Positions 45,144 through 53,769 of a stretch of DNA of 64,000 bases are shown in pieces. The position numbers and the translations under genes were made by a program. This DNA is from Pirellulaceae bacterium (lineage in GTDB: Bacteria; Planctomycetota; Planctomycetia; Pirellulales; Pirellulaceae). The notes below the pieces were generated by a model that saw only the letters and a program-made list of their open reading frames with translations, searched no databases and was not told the origin of the DNA. Position 1 is the first letter of the stretch; every line of letters begins with the position of its first letter. Where the stretch lies: assembly GCA_020852965.1 (NCBI GenBank), contig JADYZV010000132.1:19666-83665 (forward strand), in the 5' to 3' direction.

Positions 45144-48100
45144 ATGAGCCATCCAAGACGTCCAAAGTCAATGAAGCAACTGGACAGTACGCCATGACAC
45201 CCGAGTCACTCACCAGGAAGATGCACAAATGGGCTGGCGGCGGTGTATCCAGTTATCCACTTTCGCATCCGATCGTCGGACAGACGAACTTCTTCGACCA
45301 GTTTAAACACTTTATCCACTTGGTGGATGACGAGTCCGAGAAGTTTGCACACGTATTCGCCATCATTGCGCAGTGGGGAATCGGCAAGTCGCGTTTGGCT
45401 TACGAATTGATGAGCCAGATCAACGATACTTCGCCGGGCTGGTATGTTCGCGACCCGGTCGGTGGCTTGAGTAAGGCGGATCTGTTTAACGATCACGCCG
45501 ACCGCGACCAATATTTAGGACTCTACATTCGCTACTCCCAAGTCGCCAATGAATCGCACAACATCGACAACTGGTTCGGCTTTGGGCTGTACAAAGCGCT
45601 GCTGCCACTTACGCGAAATGCGTTTGACAACTCGATCCAAGGACAGATTGCCAAGGAAGCGTACGATCGCCTGCTGACCCGTGGCTTCGATGAAACCAAA
45701 CTGGCGGCGGCGTTGGAGATCGACAAGAAATACGGGGACGACGAGCTCTACGACGAGGAAACTCTGGTAACTCGGCTTTGCCAAGCGGCATACGACTACC
45801 TGAAAACACTCGGTATCAACTATGTGTTGATTGCGCTGGACGAATTGGAAACGGCTGCCGAGGCGGCAACGTATGGCCTGGAAACCGGAGCGGAAAAGCA
45901 ACTGGATGGTCGGGCAATCAAGCTGATTGGCAAGGCGATCAAGGAGGAGGATCCGCGGGGCAAGTTGCCGTTTCTCCGCTACGTTGCGCTGTGCTCGCCA
46001 GCGATTGGCCACGAGTTGCGGGAGATTCGCAGTACGGCGCGACGTTTCGAGTTGGTGGAGCTTTCGCAAAATGCGTTCGCCGACGTGAGCGATTTCGTGA
46101 AGTTGCTCAAGAACGAGGGCAGACTTACGCATGCTTATCCTGACGGTTTGGTAGAAGCGGCTTACGCGATGAGCGGTGGCAACTTTGGTTGGTTCAATGT
46201 TGTCATGGCCAACATCGATCAGGTGATTGATGGAAGGAGGATCAAAGATATAGCTCGCAAGTCGAAAGATACTTCCGAAGCGTTCGATGTCGGAAGCCTA
46301 TTCGACGAGGCCGTACGTGTCTCTAGCCGATTGCGAGACCATGTACTCGACCGACAAGCAGTGGCCAATCTGGAAATACCGAAAGAAGAATTGCCAATTG
46401 CTCGCGAGCTTTTGTATGGGCAGTTGCCCATCAAGCTCGATCGTTGGACACCGGAGCAACGGCAGGCTTTGCAACAAGCGAAAAATGAATACGGTGCGCC
46501 GATCGCTATGCTGTTTCAGAAGGTTCAGTGGTCGCTGCAAGGTTGCGCGAAGGCGCTCAAGAAAAACAAGTTCACTCGCAGGCAAGCGAGCAATGAATGG
46601 AACTTGCCAGGGGTTGAAGAACCGCTTGATCTAACGCAATTGATCGCCAACCTGGCGACCTATTCAATCCATGAATCGGCAGACAACTCGGGCGACACGC
46701 AAACGCTACTCGTCCCGTTGAATTCGAGTCAGTTTGTGCAACTAGTCGTGATTCTCTTTCCGCACGCTGCTGTGGAAGATGCGGCTCGCGCACTGTGGCG
46801 TGAGTTTGTCGGCGATGATTCCGTCCCAGTTGAGCGAGGAACCCATCTTGGTCCGAGCATCGACATGCTAAACAAGTTGAATCTCAGGCTAAGGGCCTCC
46901 GGTTCGACCTCATTCATCTTCCGCGACGCCGATGAGAGTACGGCACATGAGACGGCTCTTTCAGACCTCAAGAATATCACCGAGGTTGAGAGAGCTACGA
47001 TTCTGTTAACTGGCTTAATGCGATTGCTGGATCAATACTGGGAATACGATCCGATCGACACCAGTCTTGGATGTAAGGCCGTTACGGTCACGACCCGAAA
47101 GCCTCCGGCAAACAAGTCGGCTCTTATCAATTGCCAACAGTTGAACCTGCATCCCGAAGGCAAGGTGATCTTGGCGTGGGTTCGTACTGAAGACGAGCTG
47201 AAGGAGCTTTGCGTTAAAGTCAGTTCCATGCGGAAGAAAGACCACGAACGAATACCGGTGGTTGCATTTACCCCGCACAACCATTTGTGTGAGAAGTTTC
47301 AATCGGCGGCCGACGAGACGCTTCGTAACGCTCAAGAGTACTTGATGCTGTACGAGATCTCCGGTCGTGAAGAACAGCAGTTGCTCCCTATCGGGTTGCC
47401 CAATTCGAAAGTCTCAGGATTTAGGTATCACGATTCAAGATTCACGTCGGCGTTTAATCAGCGAATCAACGTGACAACTCGTGCTTTGTTGGACGCCATC
47501 AAGGCTTGGCGTCAGCGGCTTGACGACGCCGGACGCATTTGTTGGCCAATGCGCAGCAGTGGAATTCTTCAACCTGCTGATCGGGAGAAGCTGTTCCATG
47601 CCTACCGAGAATTGCTCTCGACAGGCGAGCAACTCATTGACTTGAAGCATGATGAATTACAAGCTTCTGAGATTCGTTCGACGCTCGAACGCATGGCCGT
47701 TTCAACTAAGGCAAAATCACTGGATTACAGCGACGACGAGCGGTGTGGCCTCTTTTCATCGCTAGATGATAAGGCGATCGCGGAAGTACCTGCGTTCTTA
47801 CTGCGTGCATACGAATATTTACTTTCAAGTGAAAAGGCACGATGGACTTTACAAAGAGCTAAAGAGGAGTGGTTTTGGGGATATACATGGGAAGGTCCGA
47901 AGGCGAGAGATTCGTACGCGCATTGGATGGTTTTGTTGGTGGACCTGGGAATAGCGGAAGAATCCGCCGATGAAACTTCAGATAAGAATCCTCGCTATCA
48001 ACTGATTAGTCGGCCTTCATTGCAGAATCGAATCGATGAGGCAAAGAACTGGCTGAGCCGTGACTATCCCCAGATTGTCGAGCGAATGAAAACTGTGTTC

Positions 48101-49480
48101 GGGGCGGGCAAGATTGCGGACTGGTTTGCTCCGCCAACTTCGGCACAGAAGGGAACTAAGACAACTACCGCAGAGGAAAGCCTTCGTCAAAGCGCAAACG
48201 CTCTTACGCTGATCAAAGATCAAGAAGAGAGATGGAAGAACCTGGATAGCGAAGAGCAGAAGTCAGCAGCCTTCAAGAAGCTTTTTCAATCGCGTCTCGA
48301 CTGCCGCCAAAAGTCTGAGTTTGTGTTTGAAAAGGGAGGGTATGAACGTCAGGCTCAGTGGGATGAGTCCATCAAGCAACTCAACCTTGCAAGTGACGAA
48401 ACGCCGCTCTGGAAGCGGCTTCGACAGGCGGATCTGTTCGTTAAGTTTGTGCTTGATTCAAAGAGCAGGATTGAGCAAAGAACTGATGAGTTGGCAACGG
48501 CGTTGTCCGTCGATATCCAGCCAGGGTTCCCAATCAAGGTTTTCACTCGTTCGCTGTCGAAAATTAAGAACATTCTCGACGGTTCGATTGGCGAGGGACA
48601 GGTAGAGGGCGACACTCAGAAGGAACAGCTTATTTCGCCTGGAACACTTGGATACGCGCTACGTGATTTGAAAGTCGCTCAAGCAACAGAGCGGCTCGAA
48701 AGTCTCGCAAGGGAGGTTGGATGTGATCTCCAGAATGGGGCAAACGACGCTATTGAGGATATTGATGGTGCGATTGTTTCTGGTTTCCGCAATCTTTCTA
48801 AGGCATACAGTGCTGAACGTACTCGTCTGGCTGATTGCATAAAGCAGCTCACGGCGTTCAAGATACTATTGGCAGAAGTTCCAAGTGATTTCGGATATCC
48901 CAGCAGTGTCGAGCCGTTGGATCGTCTAAAGACGCGTCCGGCGCTAATAGAAGAATCTTTGGCCACGACGCTCGACGAAGATGTTGAAGAACTTCTTTTG
49001 GTTCACCAAAAAGCCTGTCGTATCGGAAATTTCTTGCCGTTGATGGAAGCCGCCAAAGATCTGCTTCAAGAGTCTAAACGCGCGATTGCCAGCTTGGCAG
49101 CTCACTTGACGACGTTGGAGAACGTCGTGCAAGGGTACCGACAGTCACTGTTGCATGACGAGAAGTTGTTGTTATTGGAGAGGGCCTACGCTGCAATTCA
49201 ATCGGCGAGACGAGCTGCGGCTGAGCCTGAGCTAAAGCTAGGTGATCTCGAATCCGGAAATCTGAAACAGGCAAAGGAACTTATCGAAAATCGGCACCGT
49301 TTTTTGGCGGAAGCGATTGACCAGGCTCTTTCCGATGTACAAATTGGCCACTTCGAATGGGCGAAGCTCGTAAGCGACCTCGAGAATGATCGGGTTCCTA
49401 GCATCGGGCAAGAGGTTGCTGCAAATTTGGTGTCGAAAGGTCTTTTGCAAGTGACCTACCGGCTGGGAGGCGGAGCATGA
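45140..49480 (+). CDS. giant P-loop ATPase of the defence cluster
   Basis: This 1446-aa protein has a Walker A near residue 76 (AIIAQWGIGKSRLAYELM) and a Walker B-like strand near residue 229 (YVLIALDELETAAE), typical of a STAND/KAP-like or BrxC/PglY-like P-loop ATPase. The rest (about 300-1440) is long and helical, without a recognised enzymatic motif; LEYRTDEL- and coiled-coil-like regions occur in the last 400 residues. The start ATG 45140 overlaps the preceding stop (ATGA). It would power sensing or DNA translocation. Resemblance to the ATPase of BREX (PglY) is noted, but PglZ, its usual partner, is absent. Confidence 0.85.
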   Translation: MNEPSKTSKVNEATGQYAMTPESLTRKMHKWAGGGVSSYPLSHPIVGQTNFFDQFKHFIHLVDDESEKFAHVFAIIAQWGIGKSRLAYELMSQINDTSPGWYVRDPVGGLSKADLFNDHADRDQYLGLYIRYSQVANESHNIDNWFGFGLYKALLPLTRNAFDNSIQGQIAKEAYDRLLTRGFDETKLAAALEIDKKYGDDELYDEETLVTRLCQAAYDYLKTLGINYVLIALDELETAAEAATYGLETGAEKQLDGRAIKLIGKAIKEEDPRGKLPFLRYVALCSPAIGHELREIRSTARRFELVELSQNAFADVSDFVKLLKNEGRLTHAYPDGLVEAAYAMSGGNFGWFNVVMANIDQVIDGRRIKDIARKSKDTSEAFDVGSLFDEAVRVSSRLRDHVLDRQAVANLEIPKEELPIARELLYGQLPIKLDRWTPEQRQALQQAKNEYGAPIAMLFQKVQWSLQGCAKALKKNKFTRRQASNEWNLPGVEEPLDLTQLIANLATYSIHESADNSGDTQTLLVPLNSSQFVQLVVILFPHAAVEDAARALWREFVGDDSVPVERGTHLGPSIDMLNKLNLRLRASGSTSFIFRDADESTAHETALSDLKNITEVERATILLTGLMRLLDQYWEYDPIDTSLGCKAVTVTTRKPPANKSALINCQQLNLHPEGKVILAWVRTEDELKELCVKVSSMRKKDHERIPVVAFTPHNHLCEKFQSAADETLRNAQEYLMLYEISGREEQQLLPIGLPNSKVSGFRYHDSRFTSAFNQRINVTTRALLDAIKAWRQRLDDAGRICWPMRSSGILQPADREKLFHAYRELLSTGEQLIDLKHDELQASEIRSTLERMAVSTKAKSLDYSDDERCGLFSSLDDKAIAEVPAFLLRAYEYLLSSEKARWTLQRAKEEWFWGYTWEGPKARDSYAHWMVLLVDLGIAEESADETSDKNPRYQLISRPSLQNRIDEAKNWLSRDYPQIVERMKTVFGAGKIADWFAPPTSAQKGTKTTTAEESLRQSANALTLIKDQEERWKNLDSEEQKSAAFKKLFQSRLDCRQKSEFVFEKGGYERQAQWDESIKQLNLASDETPLWKRLRQADLFVKFVLDSKSRIEQRTDELATALSVDIQPGFPIKVFTRSLSKIKNILDGSIGEGQVEGDTQKEQLISPGTLGYALRDLKVAQATERLESLAREVGCDLQNGANDAIEDIDGAIVSGFRNLSKAYSAERTRLADCIKQLTAFKILLAEVPSDFGYPSSVEPLDRLKTRPALIEESLATTLDEDVEELLLVHQKACRIGNFLPLMEAAKDLLQESKRAIASLAAHLTTLENVVQGYRQSLLHDEKLLLLERAYAAIQSARRAAAEPELKLGDLESGNLKQAKELIENRHRFLAEAIDQALSDVQIGHFEWAKLVSDLENDRVPSIGQEVAANLVSKGLLQVTYRLGGGA

Positions 49481-50319
49481 GAAAATTGTTTTATGGTGAC
49501 ATCTTGCTCATCGGAAAGCTGGCAAGTCACGCCAGAGGTCGAGCACTTACGACTTCGCTCCATGCGGTCCCAGCCGGCGAACAGCCGGGCGGAAACGGAG
49601 TCTGCCTTGCTTTCGCAAACGAGTTTCAGGAAGGGTCCGATGGACTGAAGAAGCAAATGATCGAATGGACTCTCCAGCCTGGCAGGACGTTATTGCTACT
49701 TCCGCCGATGAAGATTGATGATTGCAAGTTCCCGGTGGCCTGGCGTGTCATCAACGCAGGAACCATTGACTCTTCGAAGAACAAAGGACTTTCAAAGTTA
49801 CTTTCGGCTGAGATCAAATACGAGCTTATCTCAGATCTGCAGCCGGCAAAGTTGATTGACGGAGAATGGAGCCGTGGTGGCGTAAACACAGCTTACTACA
49901 AGAAGCATCCGAACTCTGGTGTGTTTGCCGTAACCACCCTGCCGCTTTGGTCTCTCACGACATTAGACCACACTCAACAGCTAATCGATTGGATTGTTGA
50001 ACTGCATGAGCTGGCCGGGGAACCTATCGAACAAGAAGAATTGGTCGAACAATCGGATCATCTGACGCTAACACCAGACCACTATGCCCTAATGCTCCAT
50101 CTCGTGAGCGGCAATTGGAAAAGCCGCAGAGTAGCCTTGAGTTCACTGCACGATTCCGAAGTGTTGGTCTTGCCGGACGAACGTGCAACGCAGTGCATGG
50201 AAGAGTTAGAAAAGTACTCGATTGCGGACGATGGAAAACTAACCAACGATGGAAAGCTCGCGTTGAGTGCGAGTCCTTTTGCTGCATACGCCACGACATT
50301 GGAGTGCGAACATGACTGA
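49477..50319 (+). CDS. unknown protein of the defence cluster (280 aa)
   Basis: A 280-aa protein without recognised domain. The N-terminal half is mixed alpha-beta (MRKLFYGDILLIGKLASHARGRA...GRTLLLLPPMKI). The C-terminal part (LTPDHYALMLHLVSGNWKSRRVALSSLHDSEVLVLPDE...LEKYSIADDGKLTNDGKLAL) resembles a winged-helix fold ending in a beta wing. Its start overlaps the stop of the ATPase gene (ATGA), and its end overlaps the NurA-like gene by 8 bp. Coupling to both neighbours suggests it works in a complex with them. Confidence 0.72.
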   Translation: MRKLFYGDILLIGKLASHARGRALTTSLHAVPAGEQPGGNGVCLAFANEFQEGSDGLKKQMIEWTLQPGRTLLLLPPMKIDDCKFPVAWRVINAGTIDSSKNKGLSKLLSAEIKYELISDLQPAKLIDGEWSRGGVNTAYYKKHPNSGVFAVTTLPLWSLTTLDHTQQLIDWIVELHELAGEPIEQEELVEQSDHLTLTPDHYALMLHLVSGNWKSRRVALSSLHDSEVLVLPDERATQCMEELEKYSIADDGKLTNDGKLALSASPFAAYATTLECEHD

Positions 50320-51478
50320 GATAACAAAGAGTCCATCAACGTCATTGGCTCAAACGCTAGCAATCCAGACGCAGATTCATTTGCCTGGAACTGTGGGACG
50401 CTTACTAAAGCAGATCCGCGAGCTTGAACAGGTTGCGCCGTTATTCCTCGAGGCAAACTTGGTTCGAAGTGTTGCTAGACCAAAACTTCTAAATGCCAAT
50501 GTCGCGGGGATAGCGACTCATCATGCGGAGAAGCCGGTGGCCGGTGGTTTGCTGTACGTCTCGGCGGGATCTAGAATCGACCTGTCTGTGGAGCAGAACG
50601 TGGTAGCCACGCGTGACCAAGACAGTGTCAGCGAGATCGACGACATCGACTTCGAGGACAAGAGCAAGCGATATCAACTGATCAGCATGCAGCAAGCGTA
50701 CGATTTGGCCGATAGGGCGTTGCAGTCAGGCGAGCCGTTCGACGCGATTCTGTTGGATTGCCCCCTGCTGCTGAATCGAAGTATGGAAGCTCCACAACAG
50801 TTGCCACGCTACGAGAAGTACAGACGACTCTATCACGATACCATCGAGAAGATCGAGTCGTTTTGGACCACTCACCGTGGGAGCATCTACCCCTGGAAAG
50901 AAGATGGTCCCAAGGTCGCAGCAATCGTGTCACAGCGATTCGGTGCGATAATCAACGTCTCTCAACAGGATCTGCGGACAGATGACGGACGTCGTCACGT
51001 TTTAAGTATTGACGAACTGAACCAGGACGCGCTGGAGCGATTGTCTGGTGCACGAGATGCGATTTCAGGAATTGGAGAACGACGATTCATTTGCGGCATC
51101 TTGGGGAACTTCACTCGCACGGCCGCGTTTCGAATGAGTACCCAAACACCTGAGATGGAGCCACGATCTTTGATCGGAGAAGGCATCGTCGGTTGGCACT
51201 ACGCTGCGGCTCCAGGTACTGAACCATGCCTGGTACAAGTTATCGGTGACGAGCACGCTTGGTGCTCGGAAGTGTGCGATGAACTTACTGGCGCGTTGAT
51301 GTCGCTCACCGTTCTATCGGGACCATTTAGTTTGCCGTTACCAATGCAGCTCGCACAGCACGAGCTGCGGGCACTCAAGCCGTTTTTAGACCATTACAGG
51401 GATGGCGTTCGTCGATCAATGCAAAGCAAAGAACTCGACGATATTTGGCTTTCCAACCTTGATCAATTTGAACAGTAG
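50312..51478 (+). CDS. NurA-like nuclease candidate
   Basis: A 388-aa protein directly upstream of a HerA-type ATPase. NurA is a 5'-3' nuclease that pairs with HerA. Here, GGLLYVSAGSRIDL (about residue 95) resembles the N-terminal acidic motif (aDGS) of NurA, but the first Asp is replaced by Ala. AILLDCPLLLNR (about residue 160) resembles the second NurA motif (LDGPL). Other conserved parts are not certain, so catalytic activity is open. The end lies 19 bp before HerA. ATG 50312 is chosen; the frame upstream of it is open but overlaps the previous gene by 53 bp. Confidence 0.55.
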   Translation: MTEITKSPSTSLAQTLAIQTQIHLPGTVGRLLKQIRELEQVAPLFLEANLVRSVARPKLLNANVAGIATHHAEKPVAGGLLYVSAGSRIDLSVEQNVVATRDQDSVSEIDDIDFEDKSKRYQLISMQQAYDLADRALQSGEPFDAILLDCPLLLNRSMEAPQQLPRYEKYRRLYHDTIEKIESFWTTHRGSIYPWKEDGPKVAAIVSQRFGAIINVSQQDLRTDDGRRHVLSIDELNQDALERLSGARDAISGIGERRFICGILGNFTRTAAFRMSTQTPEMEPRSLIGEGIVGWHYAAAPGTEPCLVQVIGDEHAWCSEVCDELTGALMSLTVLSGPFSLPLPMQLAQHELRALKPFLDHYRDGVRRSMQSKELDDIWLSNLDQFEQ

Positions 51479-51497
51479 TAAGGAATAGGCGGTTTTT

Positions 51498-53183
51498 ATG
51501 AAACACCAAGTAATAGGAAAGCTTGTTGGCAATACTGGGGATCCTCGTAAGATCACAATGGTGATGAACTCATCGATGGCGGGCCGACGAGGTGAGTTTG
51601 TTCGCATCGCCCACCAGGAGCTCGAAGATGAGGCGACCTGTGATGTTCTCGGGCGAATTGTGAGTATCACTCGGGCCAATGCTTTGTTCGATTCCGGCAT
51701 GGGCAATTCGGTCACGGAATTGGAACTGATGCCTGGAGCTCGCATGACCGGTGAGACAATCATTGGCAGAATCGAACTGATTGGGTTCAATGATCCCAAG
51801 ACTGGGCAGATTCGAATTCCACGACGTCCATTGGATCCTGGCGCGAAAGTCCAGACTGTGGACTTTCATTTCCTGTGTCGGTTCTATGAATTCGATGAGC
51901 AAACCGGCCTGCATATTGGGAACCTCGTGGGATACGATCGTGGAGAGAACATCGTTCCGGTCTACCTGGATGTGAACAAGCTAGCCACGGAGCACCTTGC
52001 AGTTCTTGCTATGACTGGAGCTGGCAAGTCTTATACCGTGGGGCGAATTCTTGAACGATTGGTTGCCGTCAATAATGGCACCGTGGTCGTGTTCGATCCT
52101 CACGGCGAGTATGGCCGGGCTCTGCAAGGTGGCCATATTCAGTTCAATTCGAAGTTAGACGATATCGAAGATCCTCGCGACCAACGAGCTATTCCTGAAA
52201 TACAGCGAATGCTGGAACGACTGCGCGAAGCAAATGCGGGTATCGTTGCCTACAGTCCGCAAATCGCAAGCTTTCGCCACAAGTATGCTGGGATAAACCG
52301 GGAACTTGCGTTGCAGTTTGATCACTTTGAGATGGATGATATTAGTGAGATTCTGCCTGGCCTCACGGAGCCTCAGCAGCGCGTTCTCGACGTGGCCATT
52401 CGCTTTTGGCGACTTACGGAAAGAACGGAACCTCGCGACATCAATCGACTTAGGAATCTTCTTGGAGATGGTCTGGATGAATTGAAGGAATGGGATCAAC
52501 TGAGCCAGGCGGAAGCTTCAGCACTAAATGGACGAAGTGCGGCTGTTGCAAGCCTCAAGTTAGCGCGTGTGCTATCTGAAGCGCAGTCGTTTTACTCGGC
52601 AGCCCTTGCTTCTCCGACTGATATCTACGAGATGGTCGGTCGCCCGTCCGATAAGAAAGGTCGCTTGGTAATCGTGGATCTCCAGGGCCTAAGCGACACG
52701 GCGAAGCAAATCATTACAGCATTGATATCAAGTGAAATCCTTCAAGCAGCGACTAGCAAGACGGACCCAATTCGACCGACTTTCCTTGTCTATGAGGAAG
52801 GGCACAACTTCGCACCCGCCGGCGGAGCGGCTGTCAGCCACCGAATCATCAAGAAGATAGCCAGTGAAGGGCGAAAATTTGGCGTTGGATTTGCGATAAT
52901 AAGTCAGCGACCTTCAAAGTTGGATCCGGATGTCACTTCACAGTGTAACACTCTGATCGCCATGAGACTCAAAAACCCAGACGACCAGCGATTTATCGCC
53001 AAGACGTCAGACATGGTAAGCCAAGCGGATCTTGAGGAACTTCCTAGCCTGTCCACGGGCGAAGCGCTCATTTTCGGTCGATCCATTGCTGCCCCATTGC
53101 TGGTGAAGATAGGGCAGAAGGCACTGCAACATGGCGGCGAGTCTCCCAACGTCATTAAAGTATGGGGGAGATTCGGTGAATGA
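51498..53183 (+). CDS. HerA-type (DUF87) DNA translocase ATPase
   Basis: This 561-aa protein has an N-terminal beta-barrel HAS-type domain (MKHQVIGKLVGNTGDPRKITMVM... to about residue 150) and a FtsK/HerA RecA-type core: Walker A AMTGAGKSYTVGRILERL (about residue 172), Walker B FLVYEEGHNFAPAGG (about residue 430) and the sensor region VGFAIISQRPSKLDPDVTSQCNTLIAMRL. HerA forms hexamers that move along DNA and load NurA-type nucleases. Pairing with the preceding NurA-like gene suggests a DNA-end resection or restriction module in the defence system. Start ATG 51498, 19 bp after the previous stop. Confidence 0.9.
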   Translation: MKHQVIGKLVGNTGDPRKITMVMNSSMAGRRGEFVRIAHQELEDEATCDVLGRIVSITRANALFDSGMGNSVTELELMPGARMTGETIIGRIELIGFNDPKTGQIRIPRRPLDPGAKVQTVDFHFLCRFYEFDEQTGLHIGNLVGYDRGENIVPVYLDVNKLATEHLAVLAMTGAGKSYTVGRILERLVAVNNGTVVVFDPHGEYGRALQGGHIQFNSKLDDIEDPRDQRAIPEIQRMLERLREANAGIVAYSPQIASFRHKYAGINRELALQFDHFEMDDISEILPGLTEPQQRVLDVAIRFWRLTERTEPRDINRLRNLLGDGLDELKEWDQLSQAEASALNGRSAAVASLKLARVLSEAQSFYSAALASPTDIYEMVGRPSDKKGRLVIVDLQGLSDTAKQIITALISSEILQAATSKTDPIRPTFLVYEEGHNFAPAGGAAVSHRIIKKIASEGRKFGVGFAIISQRPSKLDPDVTSQCNTLIAMRLKNPDDQRFIAKTSDMVSQADLEELPSLSTGEALIFGRSIAAPLLVKIGQKALQHGGESPNVIKVWGRFGE

Positions 53184-53769
53184 CTCTATATTGCAAATCC
53201 TTGACTCAGAAGAACGAATGCTCGAGGTTGCGAAGGATGCGCTGCCCGCGTGGATGACTTCGGGGTTTCGTGATTATTCCTGCACCATACACAGTGTAGG
53301 TTGCAGTTACTTCAGCGCCCTTGGCGACCGTATGGGTTTACAAGCGGTATCTGAGCTACCAATTGAGCAGCACGGCGACTATGCGTTCGTTGGTAGCGAT
53401 GTGAGATGCGATTCCGCTTGGTTCACGAAGGACACGTTCAAGCTGATGGCTTTGGTTGAATTTGAACGGTATGACGGAGCAAGAGATATGGACGATTTGA
53501 TAAGTAAGGTGAAGAACCTTGCGTTGGCTTGTCATCGAAGCCCAACAACACCTGCGCTCTCAATTCTTGCTTACTGGACAAAGAACAGCCAACAACTACC
53601 GGATCACAACCAACTCCGAACGTTGTTTCGATCGGGATTCGAAACGTCCGAACGGCAACGGGTTCCGGGGGTACGAGGGGGCGTTTTGCGTATCTTTCAA
53701 TTGGTGCATGAGACGGTAGCACATTCGGACCGTTGGCGTCTCTGGAGAATCAAGGAGCGGGCTGCATGA
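53176..53769 (+). CDS. 197-aa unknown protein of the defence cluster
   Basis: The start GTG 53176 overlaps the HerA stop by 8 bp and has GGGGGAG immediately upstream. The protein shows YAFVGSDVRCDSAWFTKDTFKLMALVEFERYDGARDMDDLISKVKNLALACH, where a D...(D/E)xE/R arrangement on successive strands could be a degenerate PD-(D/E)XK nuclease core; the Lys that would be expected is replaced. I therefore hold this only as a possibility. Its stop overlaps the kinase start (ATGA). It may act as an adaptor or nuclease linked to HerA. Confidence 0.6.
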   Translation: MNDSILQILDSEERMLEVAKDALPAWMTSGFRDYSCTIHSVGCSYFSALGDRMGLQAVSELPIEQHGDYAFVGSDVRCDSAWFTKDTFKLMALVEFERYDGARDMDDLISKVKNLALACHRSPTTPALSILAYWTKNSQQLPDHNQLRTLFRSGFETSERQRVPGVRGGVLRIFQLVHETVAHSDRWRLWRIKERAA

